From Patagioenas fasciata (Eukaryota; Chordata; Aves; Columbiformes; Columbidae), in assembly GCF_037038585.1 (NCBI RefSeq), contig NC_092525.1, forward strand, positions 62,001 through 126,000: 64,000 nucleotides of DNA, given 5' to 3'. Below, in pieces: positions 21,300 through 34,200 of the stretch. A program made the position numbers and the translations under genes. The stretch's first letter is position 1. Every line of letters begins with the position of its first letter. The notes under the pieces are model-generated. The model searched no databases. It was not told where the DNA came from and saw only the letters and a program-made list of their open reading frames with translations.

Positions 21300-23198
21300 C
21301 TCTTCCTCATAGGTTCACCACCTTCCTCTCCTTCCTTGCTTTTCCTTTGCACGCTGCTCCACCTGAAGAGAAACACACAGAGGACTGAGCTACACCAGCC
21401 CAAGGGCACTACAATCAGACAGGGGCTGAGTCCGGGGGCTGACACCTCCCCACACCCCACAACGAGCCCACCTTGCCTTGGCCCCGGGCCCTCGCACATG
21501 CCTTAGAGATATCATAGCTCAGTACAAATCCCCACAGTCCTCACCTGCTGTTTGGTGCTTGCGGAGGGTCACACTCCCTGTGCCCCAGGGCACTGGCCCT
21601 ACACGGCCAAGCTCGGCAGCGGGACTGTCTGGAGCTGCCGCTGGCTGGTTCTCCAGCTTTAGGGTCACCCGCAGAAGCCCGCTCTCCTCAGCTCTGCACA
21701 CCCATCCAGTTGCGCCGCCCAGGCAAAGTCAGCTTCACCCTCTGCTCTACACCTCACCTGCAAACAACCAACTCTTCAACTGACAACTGTCCAAAACCCA
21801 CCGACAAACTCTCCGCACCTCAGCCTTTCGTTTGCAACTGCTGCCTCTAGTGCATCTCACAGACAAGCCTTCAAAATCCCCTCATCCTGCAATAACACTC
21901 CAGCACTGATCACCTGTGGGAACAACTACCACAATACCATGCAAACACCAACCAGTTCTGGCACGAAAATATCACTTTCTCCTCAAGATTCCACCCTACA
22001 CCAACTGCTGACAAACACACGCTGTCCTCACCAAAGCCAAACGCTGCAACAACCAGCGACAACTCAAATTTGCGTGGGCGGTGCAAAATTGCAGGGGTGA
22101 GCTAACGCAGAGCTGGGCTAGAAAGCTGCAGAGTGTGCACCCTGTGGTATAACGTGGCGAGCTACTGCCATTCTGCCTTCTCCCTGGGAGAAGCGCGTGA
22201 GCAGAGGCTGCTTCAAGGCACGATGGGAACGGTTTGGTTCTCCGGGTCTCTCAGGGCGAGAGCGATAAATGTGATCTGTGGCGTGGCGCAGGAACTTCCC
22301 GTACACTTGCTCCTCCATTCGGTCTCGGGTGCTGCAAGAGAGGGAGCGAGAGATTCAGGGCAAGATTGACAACCTTGGCGTCCCCGTCCCAGCCACGGGT
22401 CACCCAAACCTGCAGACATCCCGGGAGGCCCCCTAAGATTTACACTGCCCTATGCCCCACCCTTGAAGCCTGGACATCGCCAGAACCATAGAGCAAGTAT
22501 TTCTTGAGGAGGCACCCAAAGGGTCCGTGTTCTCTTTCAGGCAGACGCTAGCGCAAGATTGCAAATCATCTCACAGCTACCAGGAAGGTAAAAAATAACG
22601 TCTTGAAATGGGAAAGGAACAGGTATTGTTTCTCTTCATCACCTCCCTCATTGCCACGTTATCAAGGTCTCCCGCAATGTTCCACAGGAAACTTGAAGCT
22701 TGGAATTCCTGGTATTCTGAACCTGGGCAAGAAAGGAAGAAAAGCATGAGACTGATCATAAAGAGGGTGGCTGCTCGTAACATGGAAAGAGCAGTAACAA
22801 GGTAAAAAGATATCACTTTTCCTTAGAGAGCTCTCAAAGCTGCCTGTTAAGGACAAGAAAAACAAACTTGTGACGGACCATTACTTAAAATCCAAGGCCC
22901 AGGAAGCAATCTAATGTACATTGAAACGCGGGCCACGAGACAGTGGAAGTGCCACGAGCTGAGACTGAAGGGACAGAGGATGAATTTCCAAAGAAGTTTA
23001 GGTTTCGATGTCAAAACGGAAAATTCTACGTCATTAAAATATAATGCAAAAGTCAGTGTAAAATCAAGTAAGGCAACGACTCCAAATGAACTCCCAGGCG
23101 CTTCAGTCACTCAGGAGATCAAAAATGCGGATCATTTCTCACCTGCCCACCTCCCAAACCCCAGCCTATGTCCCCTGCTTCCAGCTTACCTGAGCCCA
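21300..23198. repeat. Amplicon modules A and B, copy 2
   Basis: Second round of the module, matching about 15,235-17,190. From about 22,100 the match to copy 1 is at a constant offset of 6,008 with few substitutions. No gene is seen. Confidence 0.8.
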
Positions 23199-23367
23199 GA
23201 TTAAAGGAGGATTTCAGAGGCCATGCCAAGTTCTGCTGCTCCTCGTTCGGGTTGCCAGTCTTCCTCCTCGCTCTGGAATTGCAGGTCAACCGCCTTCCTG
23301 TTCTTCTTTGATTGACGCTGAGCTGCCGCGTTACCCGCTGCCGTCTGAGCGGATCTCGGGGAGCCTC

Positions 23368-25368
23368 TGGAACCGCCAGAGCGCTCCCCCCACCAACATT
23401 CTCTTGCCTTGTTTTCGGGGTTCCTCTTCACCAGCTGAGGCGCCCTCCCACCCCCCGCCGCCCTCTTACCTTTTTCTAGAGGTCTCTTGAGCCACCAGCA
23501 AGCTCCCCCGCACCTTCCCTCAGCGATCTTGGCCCGCCAGAGGCCTGCCCCTCGTCAGCCTCCTCCCCTTTTCCTGGGTGCTGCTTGAACCACTGGTGGG
23601 CTCCCCTCCACCATCCTCTCGTCCTTTGTAGGGGAGTCTCGTGACTCACCAGAGCGCTCTCCGCCGTTGCCTTGCTGGGGTTATTGACACCGCTTGACTT
23701 GCCAGAGCGCTCCCCCTCGCAGTTCTCTTGTTGGATTTCTTGGGACCTTTTGAACCAGTGGAACAACGGGAATGCTCCCCCCCACTGTGACCTTGCCTTT
23801 CTTCAGTGCGATCTTGACGTGCTGGAGCACTTCCCCGCGCCGTCCTCTTGCCTTTTACTGGGGAGTCTCTTGAATATCCACAGCACTCCCCCCTGCCATC
23901 CTTTACCAGATTTTTTGACACTTCTTGACATCTCGGAGTGCTCTCACTCACCCTTGTCTTGCCTATTTTCAGGGCGCTCCTGTCCCGCTGGATGCTCCTC
24001 CCTGCTGTCCTATTGCCAGATTGAGAATTCTCGACCTGTCCCAGCGCTACCCCACCGTCCTTCTGCCTTCTACCTGGGAAGTCACTTGAAGAACTGGAGC
24101 ACTCCCCCCTGCTGTCCTCTTGCCTTTCTTCACTGAGATTTTGGCCTGCCAGAGCACTCCTCCCTGTTGTCCTCTCACTGGATTTCTTGGGACCTCTTGA
24201 CCCACTGGGTTTCTCCTCCCGCTGTCCTTTTGCCTTTCTTTAGTACAATCTCAGCCTGCTGGAGCGCTCCCCCTCGCCGTCCTCCTGCTGGATTTCTTGG
24301 AACCTCTTGACCCATTAGGGCGTTCCCCCTGCCACCCTCTTGTGTTTTCTGGGGGAGTCTTGTGACCAACCAGAGTGCTCCCCCCCACCATCTTCTTCCC
24401 CTTTTCCTGGGTGCTTCTTGATCCACCAGAGTGCTCTCAAAGCTGCCTGTTACCATCCTCTAACCATTCTCTTGCCTTTTTTTGGGGGAATCTTGTGACT
24501 CACCGGAGCGTTTTCCACCATTGTCTTGCTGGATTTCTTGACACCGCTTGACCTGTTGGAGCGCTCTCCCTCACAGTTCTCTTGCTGGATATCTTGGGAC
24601 CTCTTGAACCACTGGAGAGCTCCCACCTGCCACCTTCTTACCGCATTTATCGAGACTTCCTGATCTGCTGGATTGCTCTCCCCACCGGCCTTCCTCTTGC
24701 ACTTTTTGGGGGAGTCTTCTTGACACGTCCGAGTGCTCTCCCTCACCCTTGTCTTGCCTCTAGTCAGGGCGCTCTTCTCCCGCTGGAACGCTCCTCCCCG
24801 CCATCCTATTGCCAGACTGAGAATTCTTGACATGCCGCAGTCCTGCCCCGCCATGCTCCTGCCTTCTGCCTGGGAAGTCACTTGAAGAACTGGAGCGCTC
24901 TCCCCCGCTGTCCTCTTGCCTTTCCTCAGTGGGATTTTGGCCTGCTAAAGAGCTCCTCCCTGTCGTCCTCTTGCTGGATTTCTCGGTACCTCTTGACCCA
25001 CTGGGTCTCTCCTCCTGCCGTCCTTTTGCCTTTCCTTAGTACATTCTTGGTCTGCTGGAGTGCTCCCCCCCACCATCCTCTTGCTGGATTTCTCGGGACC
25101 CCTTGTCCCATATAGGACATTCCCCCCCACCACCATCCTGTTGTGTTTTTTAGGAGAGTCTTGTGATCGACCAGAGCGCTCCCCCCTTGACATCCTCTTC
25201 CCCTTTTTCTGGGTGACTTTTGAACCACTGGTGAACTCTCCCCCATCATCCTCTTGCCACATATATTGAGACTTGTTGATCCGCCAGAGCGCTTCCCCCA
25301 CTGTCCTCTTGCCAGATTTACTGATACCTCTTGTCCTGTCAGAGCGCTCCCTCTCGCAGTCCTCTTTG
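23368..25368. repeat. Degenerate minisatellite of about 55 bp, copy 2
   Basis: Collinear with 17,360-19,360 at offset 6,008 and unit for unit the same, so the array was copied as a block and has not changed length since. Confidence 0.85.
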
Positions 25369-27128
25369 TTCAGTTTGTAGGGTAGGAGGGGGGATCTCTG
25401 ATTACAGAAAGGTCCCTTTGTTCTAGGAGACATTCCCTTGCTCCATGCTTCAGGTTGCCCATCTTCCCTCTCATTTTCAATATGCACGTCCATCACCTTC
25501 CTCCTCTTCTTTCTTGATCCCTCGACTCCCGGATGAACTCAAATCCTCTTTCTTGATCACTCTTTCTCGTAAGTTCACAACCTTACTTTCCTTTCTTGCT
25601 TTCGCCTTTGTGAGCTGCTCCACCCAAACCGAAATGCCCTGAAGACAGAAATACACCCACCCCAAGCCCGTACAGTCACATAGGGGGTGAGTCCGCTCGC
25701 TGACGCATCCCCACATCCCACAGCAAGCCCACCTTGCCTTGGCCCCGGCCCCCCGCACAGGCCTTCCCACCAACCCAGCCCCTCCGGAGCAGCACAGTTT
25801 CCCAGCATGCACCCCACAAAGACTTTCTTTGCCAGTCACCCCTGGCACTTACAACAACACACCACACCAGCATCAAGAGCCCTGGGAGTGGAGAGCTGGC
25901 CAGGCCCTCACCCCGGCAGGATCCTCTTCCCCCTCCTTTAGCTGATGGCAGACAGACAAGACACCTCCCAAGAGGTGTCCAGCCCTCTCTCTCAACCACT
26001 CATGAGTACAAAAGCCCAGCCTCTACTCACCCACCCCGCCTCCCAAAACCCCACCAGCAGCCCCTGGTCCCAGCTGAACAGCAGCCAGTGCTGAAGATCT
26101 GGCTCGTGTTGTCGGACACAACCTTCCCATGGATGTCTGGGCCCCTGAGCAGTTTCCAGGGGTGGGAGGGCGCAGTCCTGATTACAGGGAGGTCCCTGTC
26201 CCAAGGGGGACATTTTCTTCCTCCTCACTCCTGACTCGCAGCTCCATCACCTTCCTCCTCTTCTTTCTTGATCCCTCCTGACTCGCAGCTCTACCACCGT
26301 CATCTTCTTTCTTGATCCCTGTTGACTTGCAGATGCACTCCAATCCTCTTTCTTGATCGCTCTTCCTCGTAGGTTCACCACCTTCCTCTTCCTTCTTGCT
26401 TTCGCCTTTGCGAGCTGCTCCACCCGAACAGAGATGCACAGAAAACAAAAATATACCCACCCCAGGCCCGTACAGTCACACGAGGGGGCGAGTCCGGTCG
26501 CTGACGCATCCCCACACCCCACCACAAGGCCACCTTGCCTTGGCCCCGGCCCCCCGCACAGGCCTTCCCACCAACCCAGCCCCTCCGTAGCAGCACAGTT
26601 TCCCAGCATGCACCCCACAAAGACTTTCTTTGCCAGTCACCCCTGGCACTTACAGCAACACACCACACCAGCATCAAGAGCCCTGGGAGTGGAGAGCTGG
26701 CCAGGCCCTCACCCCGGCAGGATCCTCTTCCCCCTCCTTTACCTGCTGGCAGACAGACACCTCCCAAGGGATGACCACCCTGCTCCCTTAACTGCTCCCA
26801 AGTCCAAGAGCCCAGCCCCTGCTCACCACCCCCACCTCCCAAAACACAGCCAACAGCCCCTGCTCCCATTTTACCACTTTACCCCCGAGCACGGTGTCTA
26901 GGGGTGGGAGGGGGACGCACTAATCACAGATCGTTCCCTGTGCTTAAGGATACATTCTCCTTCTCGCTGGCTCAGGCTGCCCATCTTCCTCCTCACTCTT
27001 GACTCGTAGCTCCATCACCTTTCTCCTCTTTTGTCCCCTCCTGACTCACAGGTCCACCACTGTCATCTTCTTTCTTGACTCTGCTTGACTCACAGCTGCG
27101 CTCCAATCCTCTTTCGTGATCGCTCTTC
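25369..27128. repeat. Amplicon module D, copy 2 with 801-bp tandem duplication
   Basis: The cassette starting in the region of 25,680-25,950 is followed by a second version at about 26,480-26,890. The extra length (6,809 minus 6,008, so 801 bases) accounts exactly for the offset change against copy 1. The two cassettes share the 25,734 and 26,535 starts of a proline-rich frame but differ at their right ends. Confidence 0.8.
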
Positions 27129-28108
27129 TGTGTCAGTACACGGAAGACCGGGCACATGAGAAACTGCAAGAGTCAACAGCATGAGAACAAGCATTAGTGG
27201 AAAAATACAAGAACAAAGGACTGTATGCTATGTGATACATCAAGGACAGAGGAGTTGATACAGGATTGATGCATCAAGGACAGAGGGAGAGCTTGTGATA
27301 GACAAAAAAGGTGTTGATGGCAGTGACTTTGGTGGGAACACAAAACACATCACTTATGTAATGCCTAACTTAGCTAATCAACAAATGCTTGAGCAAGTAT
27401 CATAGCGAGTATAAACACAAGCCTGAATTTGTAATAAACATCTCTCATTGCACCTTAAAAGAGAGTCCGTACCGCATTCGCTACAAATGGCGCCCTGGAA
27501 CAGGGACTTTCAGTGTGCCTATAAAGGCAGTAGCCGCTCTGGTAGCGAAGCCCAATCGAACCAGGAAACAGGACCGGGAACCAGGACAGTGCGCGCCCAC
27601 CACCAACGAAAGGTGAGCGATTGGGAACCATGGGAGGGAAGCTATCCCTTAAGCAAAGACAAACCCTGGATGTCCTTCAACATGCGCTACAAACGCAAAA
27701 TCAGGATGTATCAGGGGTCTGATTGGTGAGTTTATTACAATGGATTGCTAATCATGTGCTAGACTTTCCTACAACTGGTACATTTCAGTTGGAGACATGG
27801 CACAAAGATGAATGAGAATTATATGAATAGGTAACGACTGGAGATAAAGCTGCTTGCAAATATTCATCTACTTGGGGAAAAATTATGACTACTAAGATAC
27901 AGGATACAGGACTGATACATCAGGGACAGAGGGACAGCTTACTATAGAAAAAAATGCGTATATGGCAGTTACTTCACTCATGTAATGTCTAACTTAGCTA
28001 AAGAGCAAATGCTTGAGCAAGCATCATAGCGAGTATAAATGCAAACCTGAGTTTGTAATAAATGTCTCTCATGGCACCTTACCGTGAGTCCACGCCAGAT
28101 TCGCTACA
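27129..28108 (+). mobile_element. Internally deleted 980-bp ERV, copy 2
   Basis: Same boundaries, internal deletion, Lys3-like primer site and ctcttc target duplications (27,123-27,128 and 28,109-28,114) as the copy at 20,320-21,299, at offset 6,809. Confidence 0.9.
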
Positions 28109-29260
28109 CTCTTCCTCATAGGTTCACCACCTTCCTCTCCTTCCTTGCTTTTCCTTTGCACGCTGCTCCACCTGAAGAGAAACACACAGAGGACTGAGCT
28201 ACACCAGCCCAAGGGCACTACAATCAGACAGGGGCTGAGTCTGGGGGCTGACACCTCCCCACACCCCACAACGAGCCCACCTTGCCTTGGCCCCGGCCCC
28301 TCGCACATGCCTTAGAGATATCATAGCTCGGTACAAATCCCCACAGTCCTCACCTGCTGTTGGGTGCTTGCGGAGGGTCACACTCCCTGTGCCCCAGGGC
28401 ACTGGCCCTACACGGCCAAGCTCGGCAGCGGGACTGTCTGGAGCTGCCGCTGGCTGGTTCTCCAGCTTTAGGGTCACCTGCAGAAGCCCGCTCTCCTCAG
28501 CTCTGCACACCCATCCAGTTGCGCCGCCCAGGCAAAGTCAGCTTCACCCTCTGCTCTACACCTCACCTGCAAACAACCAACTCTTCAACTGACAACTGTC
28601 CAAAACCCACCGACAAACTCTCCACACCTCAGCCTTTCGTTTGCAACTGCTGCCTCTAGTGCATCTCACAGACAAGCCTTCAAAATCCCCTCATCCTGCA
28701 ATAACACTCCAGCACTGATCACCTGCGGGAACAACTACCACAATACCATGCAAACACCAACCAGTTCTGGCACGGAAATATCACTTTCTCCTCAAGATTC
28801 CACCCTACACCAACTGCTGACAAACACACGCTGTCCTCACCAAAGCCAAACGCTGCAACAACCAGCGACAACTCAAATTTGCGTGGGCGGTGCAAAATTG
28901 CAGGGGTGAGCTAACGCAGAGCTGGGCTTGAAAGCTGCAGAATGTACACCCTGTTGTTTAACGTGGCGAGTCACTCCCATTCTGCCTTCTCCCTGGGAGA
29001 AGCGCATGAGCAGAGGTTACTTCATGGCACGATGAGAACGGTTCGGTTCTCCGGGTCTCGGAGGGCGAGAGCGATAAATGTGATCTGTGTCGTGGCGCAG
29101 GAACTTCCCATCCACTTGCTTCTCCATTCAGTCTGGTGCTGCAAGAGAAGGAGAGAAAGAAAAAGTTAGGACCGAGTTAACAACCTCATCATCCCTGACC
29201 CCTAATCTGCAGGAATCCTAGGAGGCCTGATATAATTTTGCTCATCTCCCTGTCTTTGCT
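28109..29260. repeat. Partial third round of modules A and B
   Basis: Up to about 28,935 this is nearly identical to 21,300-22,125. From about 28,940 to 29,260 it is still homologous to 16,125-16,440 but clearly more diverged, then similarity ends. The abrupt change of divergence marks a recombination or conversion boundary. Confidence 0.75.
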
Positions 29261-29334
29261 GGAATAGTTTACTGTAGAAATTTCTGTCATCAACATTCTC
29301 TTAACCGATCTGATGTGTTCATAGTTCCTAGCCC

Positions 29335-29998
29335 AGCATCCTTTCCTCAAAGTACCTCAGCATTTCCCTTTGAAACCACACCTTAGTGCCATCCCGTCCC
29401 AGAGCTACCTCAGCATTTCCCACTGCAGCCTCTGCGATGCCATCTCCTCCCTGAGGTACCTCAGCCTTTACCACCAAAACCTGTCTCCCTTCCGTCCTCT
29501 CCTTTAAGTCCCTCACCCTTTCCCGCCAAAGCCTCCCCCGATGTCATCCCCTCCCTGAGGTACCTCAGCCTTTCCTGTCAAAGCCTCCCCCGATATCATC
29601 CCCTCCCCGAGGTACCTCAGCCTTTCCTGTCAAAGCCTCCCCCGATATCATCCCCTCCCTGAGGTACCTCAGCCTTTCCCATCAAAGCCTCCCCCGATAT
29701 CATCCCCTCCCCGAGGTACCTCAGCCTTTCCTGTCAAAGCCTCCCCCGATATCATCCCCTCCCCGAGGTACCTCAGCCTTTCCCGTCAAAGCCTCCCCCG
29801 ATATCATCCCCTCCCCGAGGTACCTCAGCCTTTCCTGTCAAAGCCTCCCCCGATATCATCCCCTCCCTGAGGTACCTCAGCCTTTCCTGTCAAAGCCTCC
29901 CCCGATATCATCCCCTCCCCGAGGTACCTCAGCCTTTCCTGTCAAAGCCTCCCCCGATATCATCCCCTCCCCGAGGTACCTCAGCTTTTCCCGCCTAA
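29335..29998. repeat. 52-bp minisatellite beside a CpG island
   Basis: About 12-13 tandem units with a 52-base period (for example CGATATCATC at 29,591 and again 52 bases later). Each unit contains the palindrome GAGGTACCTC and a GATATC. Units from about 29,540 to 29,990 are nearly identical, whereas those at 29,335-29,520 are degenerate. The array ends at the start of the CpG island. A period of 52 is not divisible by three, which argues against coding. Confidence 0.9.
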
Positions 29999-29999
29999 G

Positions 30000-30785
30000 C
30001 TCCTCCCGCGCCGTCCCGCCCTCAGGTTCCTCCGCCGCTCCCTCCGTTCCCGGCCCCCCCCGCCCCTCGCGCCCCCCCTTGGCGCTCCCGACCCGCCGCT
30101 GCCCCCTCCCGCTCGCTTTCCTCCCTCTGTCCTGTGTCACTACGGGGGCTCCCCCTCCGCCCCACGGCCCCGCCCGAGCCCCGCGCAGCGCTCAGCGCGG
30201 GGCTCCCTTCCCTCACAGCCGCCCGCGTGTTTCCCCCTCGCCCCGGCCTGGGGCCGCGCTGTTGCGGCTGGCTGCCCCTCGCCTTCCTCCTTCCGAAACC
30301 AGCCCGTCTGTCACCCTCCAGCCTCGCCCCTCAGCCGGTCCCGGGCCGCCCCGTCCAGTCTCCCCGCTGTCCGCCCGCCCCTCGCTCACCGCCGGCCCCG
30401 CCGTTCCTCGCGCGCTGCTCCAGCCGCCGCACCTCCGGCACGCGCTCCGCGGCCCGCGCACTTACGCAGCGTGTCCCCGCCCATCCCGCGCAGGAGCCAA
30501 TCCCGTCCGCGTCCGCCACCGGGCTGCGCCCCCCCCCCCCCCCGCCTCCGCGCCCGGCACTGGCCCCCCCTGCCCCTCGCCTCCCGTCCCGGAGCCACCG
30601 GCGGCCGCAGAGCGGCGCTGTCCGCCCGCAGGGCGGGGCCGGGTGCTTTCAGGCTGCGTCTGCCCGGGACCGAGGGCTCTGCCGCCTGCCCGGGACAGCC
30701 CGGGACCGAGGGCTCCGCCGCTGCAGCCCGTTTCGTGCCGCTTGCGCCCCCCAGGTTACACGGCTGCAGCCTTCCTGCTGGTTTA
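30000..30785. promoter_or_regulatory. CpG island, seen once
   Basis: About 0.8 kb of very GC- and CpG-rich sequence with a C-run at about 30,529-30,542. Overlapping Pro/Arg/Ala-rich frames in several phases are composition artefacts. It is not repeated elsewhere in the window. It is a probable promoter, with the only candidate downstream exon at about 30,996. Confidence 0.6.
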
Positions 30786-30995
30786 GCTCACACACCTTTC
30801 TTCTTTCTAACTGCACAGCAGTTCACACTCACAAAAGTTCGTGCTGGTTGGCATAAGAGTATCTGCATAAGAATTTACAAACATTACAAAGATATACCAC
30901 AGACCACAGCTTTCTAAGCTTTCAAGTTAAAGTTCCATGTTTAAATAAAACAGACAATACCAGTAGAGCTGTGTACCTCTGTCGTCTTTGTTCAG

Positions 30996-31187
30996 AAAGA
31001 AGTGACAACACCAGAAAACACATTGACAGCCAGTGCTTTGAACAGTGAAGGTGGGATCTACAAAAGTCTGATTAAACTAAACAGCCTCAGGTCTTTATCA
31101 AGCTGCAGATCTGCCAGGAATGCTGAAATGCAAGAGTTTACTCCTGCAATATTCCACGATGGAACAGCCACTTCATATCAAATATAA
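30996..31187 (+). other. Candidate terminal exon, unrecognised
   Basis: A pyrimidine-rich stretch ending GTTCAG at 30,995 is followed by an open frame that stops at 31,187. AATAAA follows at 31,285-31,290, about 100 bases after the stop. The predicted 64 residues are of mixed, protein-like composition (Ser, Thr and Leu rich), but I recognise no family. The arrangement fits a last coding exon of a gene starting at the CpG island to its left. Chance is equally possible. Confidence 0.2.
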
Positions 31188-31299
31188 TCTCAAAGTTCCA
31201 AACCAGTACATTAAAAAGCTACCAGTAAGTATTAGAAGACCACTGCAAGATCTTATTGCTTTTTGAGTTAAATAATAATTTTTCAATAAACCAAAACCC

Positions 31300-34200
31300 A
31301 AACAGGTTCTCAAATCTGTTGCTTATCATCCTGTTCATTCATTAGCACTGCAGCAATCAGTTTTTATACAATGTGTCAACAGAGGCGTCTAAAAAACCCC
31401 AAACAAAACTTATTCAAGTCCACGGACACCCCCGCCCTCCTTGCCCCCCCTCACCCTGAGCCCCATGATCACCACTTGGTGCGGGAGAGGAGCACAACTC
31501 GACAGACAGAACCAGAAATCCGACTGCGGTAAGAAGGAAACATCGAGGTAGTTACAGCTTCCTTAAACATTCAAAATCTGATGTCTTCCAAAACAAAGCA
31601 CATCATCCTCATCATTTAAAAAGCAAAGTTGCTTTGTACGTCTCTGATCCTCACACCAGCTGAGTGGTTCTCAAGTCCGCTGAGCTCCACTGTGCAGCCA
31701 CCCCCACGTCTGTGTCGCCTTGTCTGGAGTCCCCAGTCGCGGGACAGTGAGTGGGGTTGGACTCCAGTGATAAAGAAAAACACAAAGAGTCAAATTGGAA
31801 AAGTAATTAAAACAGAAGATCTGAAAGCCAGTTTAATTTTAATAACTTATTTGTACACTGCTATAAGCATATGAAGTATGGGGGTCACGAACTCTTGCTA
31901 CCACATATGTGCCTTATTACAATAAGCACAGGAAACAAGGAAGTAGCATTCCTTCTATTTTTGATGTAATTATGAGCTAATACATCTCCTGAGATGGCTT
32001 CCAGACCTGATTTAGTATCTACACTGTGTTGTACTGCAGATAAATACCTCAGGTCAGCATTAATTGAAGACAATGTGCAGAATGAGCAATATGCAGGTAA
32101 GCACAAGATCCTGGATTCCTTACAAGAGTCTACTTCTAAAATTGTCTGAAAATGCTGCAGAAATTGTAGCAGATAAACAACAGTAGCCACATTTTGTCCT
32201 ATGGCATTTACATAATGTTGATCCACCTGTATTAACTTGTGCCCTTTCGGAACAGAGCTGTAAACTCAGAGTGTCCAAAGACTTCTTTCTTTTGAATAGA
32301 ATACGCTTAAACTGGCTGTCTTGAACAGACTGGCTGTGCAGACTTGCAGCAGTTGAATGGAGGATGTGATTCCAGTGAATGGAGACAGAAAGAAGATCAG
32401 CACAAAAGCAGCAATGACAGACCAGAGACACCCACCTAAAGCCTACGGAGACCAAAAAAAGTCGTCGCGTGGGCTTAGCAGTTGGGGAACCAGACCAAAC
32501 AGCCTGGTTATTCTCCACCAGGAGGGTCTTTATCTGGCCATGATCATGTCATCAATGGAGAAACTCACCATCATCAGACAGAGTGCAGCCGTGGGCAATG
32601 AGAGCAGCAAATCCAGCACCGACACGGTGTCAGAGTTTGTACAGACAATGAACACGCTCACGGGTCTTGTTCAATACTTTACACACTATTCTGAAAAGAG
32701 ACACTGATTTAACTGTTGCACAGCACATACTGTCACTTTACACAACTTGGAGAAACAAAGCAAGCTCATAAAGTTCATACTCCATACATCAGGATAGGAG
32801 GTTACTCATAAAATGCAATCATCTCTGCCAGATACAGGCAAATGCACATATTTATTTGAAGCAAATTCCAAGTTTATACCGTCATCTCAGGTCAAATTCT
32901 GCTATCAGACACAGGACACACAGCTCAAATGCCAACAGCTCATAAGAAAGCTTCACAAGAGAATGAACTAAACATACAGCTATGGAATCAAGTGTGTTTT
33001 ATCAATACGTCAAATGCAACTCTAATTCCCCTAGGCCCTCACGTTAATAGAAACCCCACAGAGTTTCTAGAAAGAATGTCCATAAAATTGACATGCGACA
33101 TTACCCTCAGTGAGTCTCCTGAACCAGACGGCAGAGCAACCGACCCGCAGCAAGGACAACACAGAACAGACAGTTCTGCTGGAAACGCAAGGAACGGACT
33201 AAAAGTAACCATTCTGCATTACAGAATTAATGCATTGTGTCACTTTGTGTAGATAATTCACCCATAAAAATCAGTAAATATGAAGGCCACCCTTACTGAT
33301 AAATGCCTATATGTTTGTAGTCATGTTTAATAAAACACACTTTGTGAGGGTTTTTTGGCTCAAGAAGGACACTGGATCAGTGTGCTTTGGGTTATTTCTG
33401 TAAGGAGCCATAACTCAACAGAAAGATAGCTTTAAGAAAGCGTGCAATTAGCTATTAATTGGACAAAATAAGTGTAGTTAGCACATAATAAATAGTTTTA
33501 AATGGTCTCACAAGTAGTTCATGTGATACATTTCCCTCAGGGTCTCCTGATATCTCCCATTCATTTCTATTAAACCTGCTGAAATGAAGCTGTGTGTGTT
33601 TCATTTCAGTGATCTACAGGGAATTCAAACCAACAATAACAACTTGCCGTATTATCAGAAACAGTTTCTAAAGAGTAAACACAACAATATAGGAGGGGGG
33701 AGTGGAAGAAACACCACCTGGATTCATTTTCCCATATCAATTCTTATGAAAATACCCACAATAGGATGCACTTATCAGCAAGGTATACAACTGCACATCT
33801 ACACACAACATAACTGCATGTAATCGCACATTTTTGACCATATTAACTACAAATTGGGCAGCTATAAAATACGTCAGTTATACCTTCATTTACTTCCAGA
33901 AATCTCCACTGAAATTATTTTGTTGCTTAAATTACTGTATAATGTGCACTTTATTGATGTGTTATACATTAAGTATACAAACATGTTATGAAAAAACAAA
34001 TCTAGTCCCAATACCTTTGTGAGTTTTAAAGGACGCCGGTGGGTAACGGTGAACAATCAACAGTCATCCGGGTAAAACACCCATGGGCAGAGCTGAAACT
34101 TGTTTTCATTGGTAGGTTGTGTTTTTCTGCAAGTTGTGTTATCATACCTACATACAGCAAATAAAGATTTGACCCAAATTACATACCTTTATGTGCATAC

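Noticed and set aside
29335-29998. CRISPR-like regular repeats
   Set aside because: The 52-bp units are contiguous with no unique spacers, and the surrounding DNA is vertebrate-like. It is a minisatellite.
30079-30856. 235- and 240-codon overlapping plus frames
   Set aside because: CpG-island composition artefacts. Two frames overlap almost completely, with Pro/Arg/Ala-rich translations.
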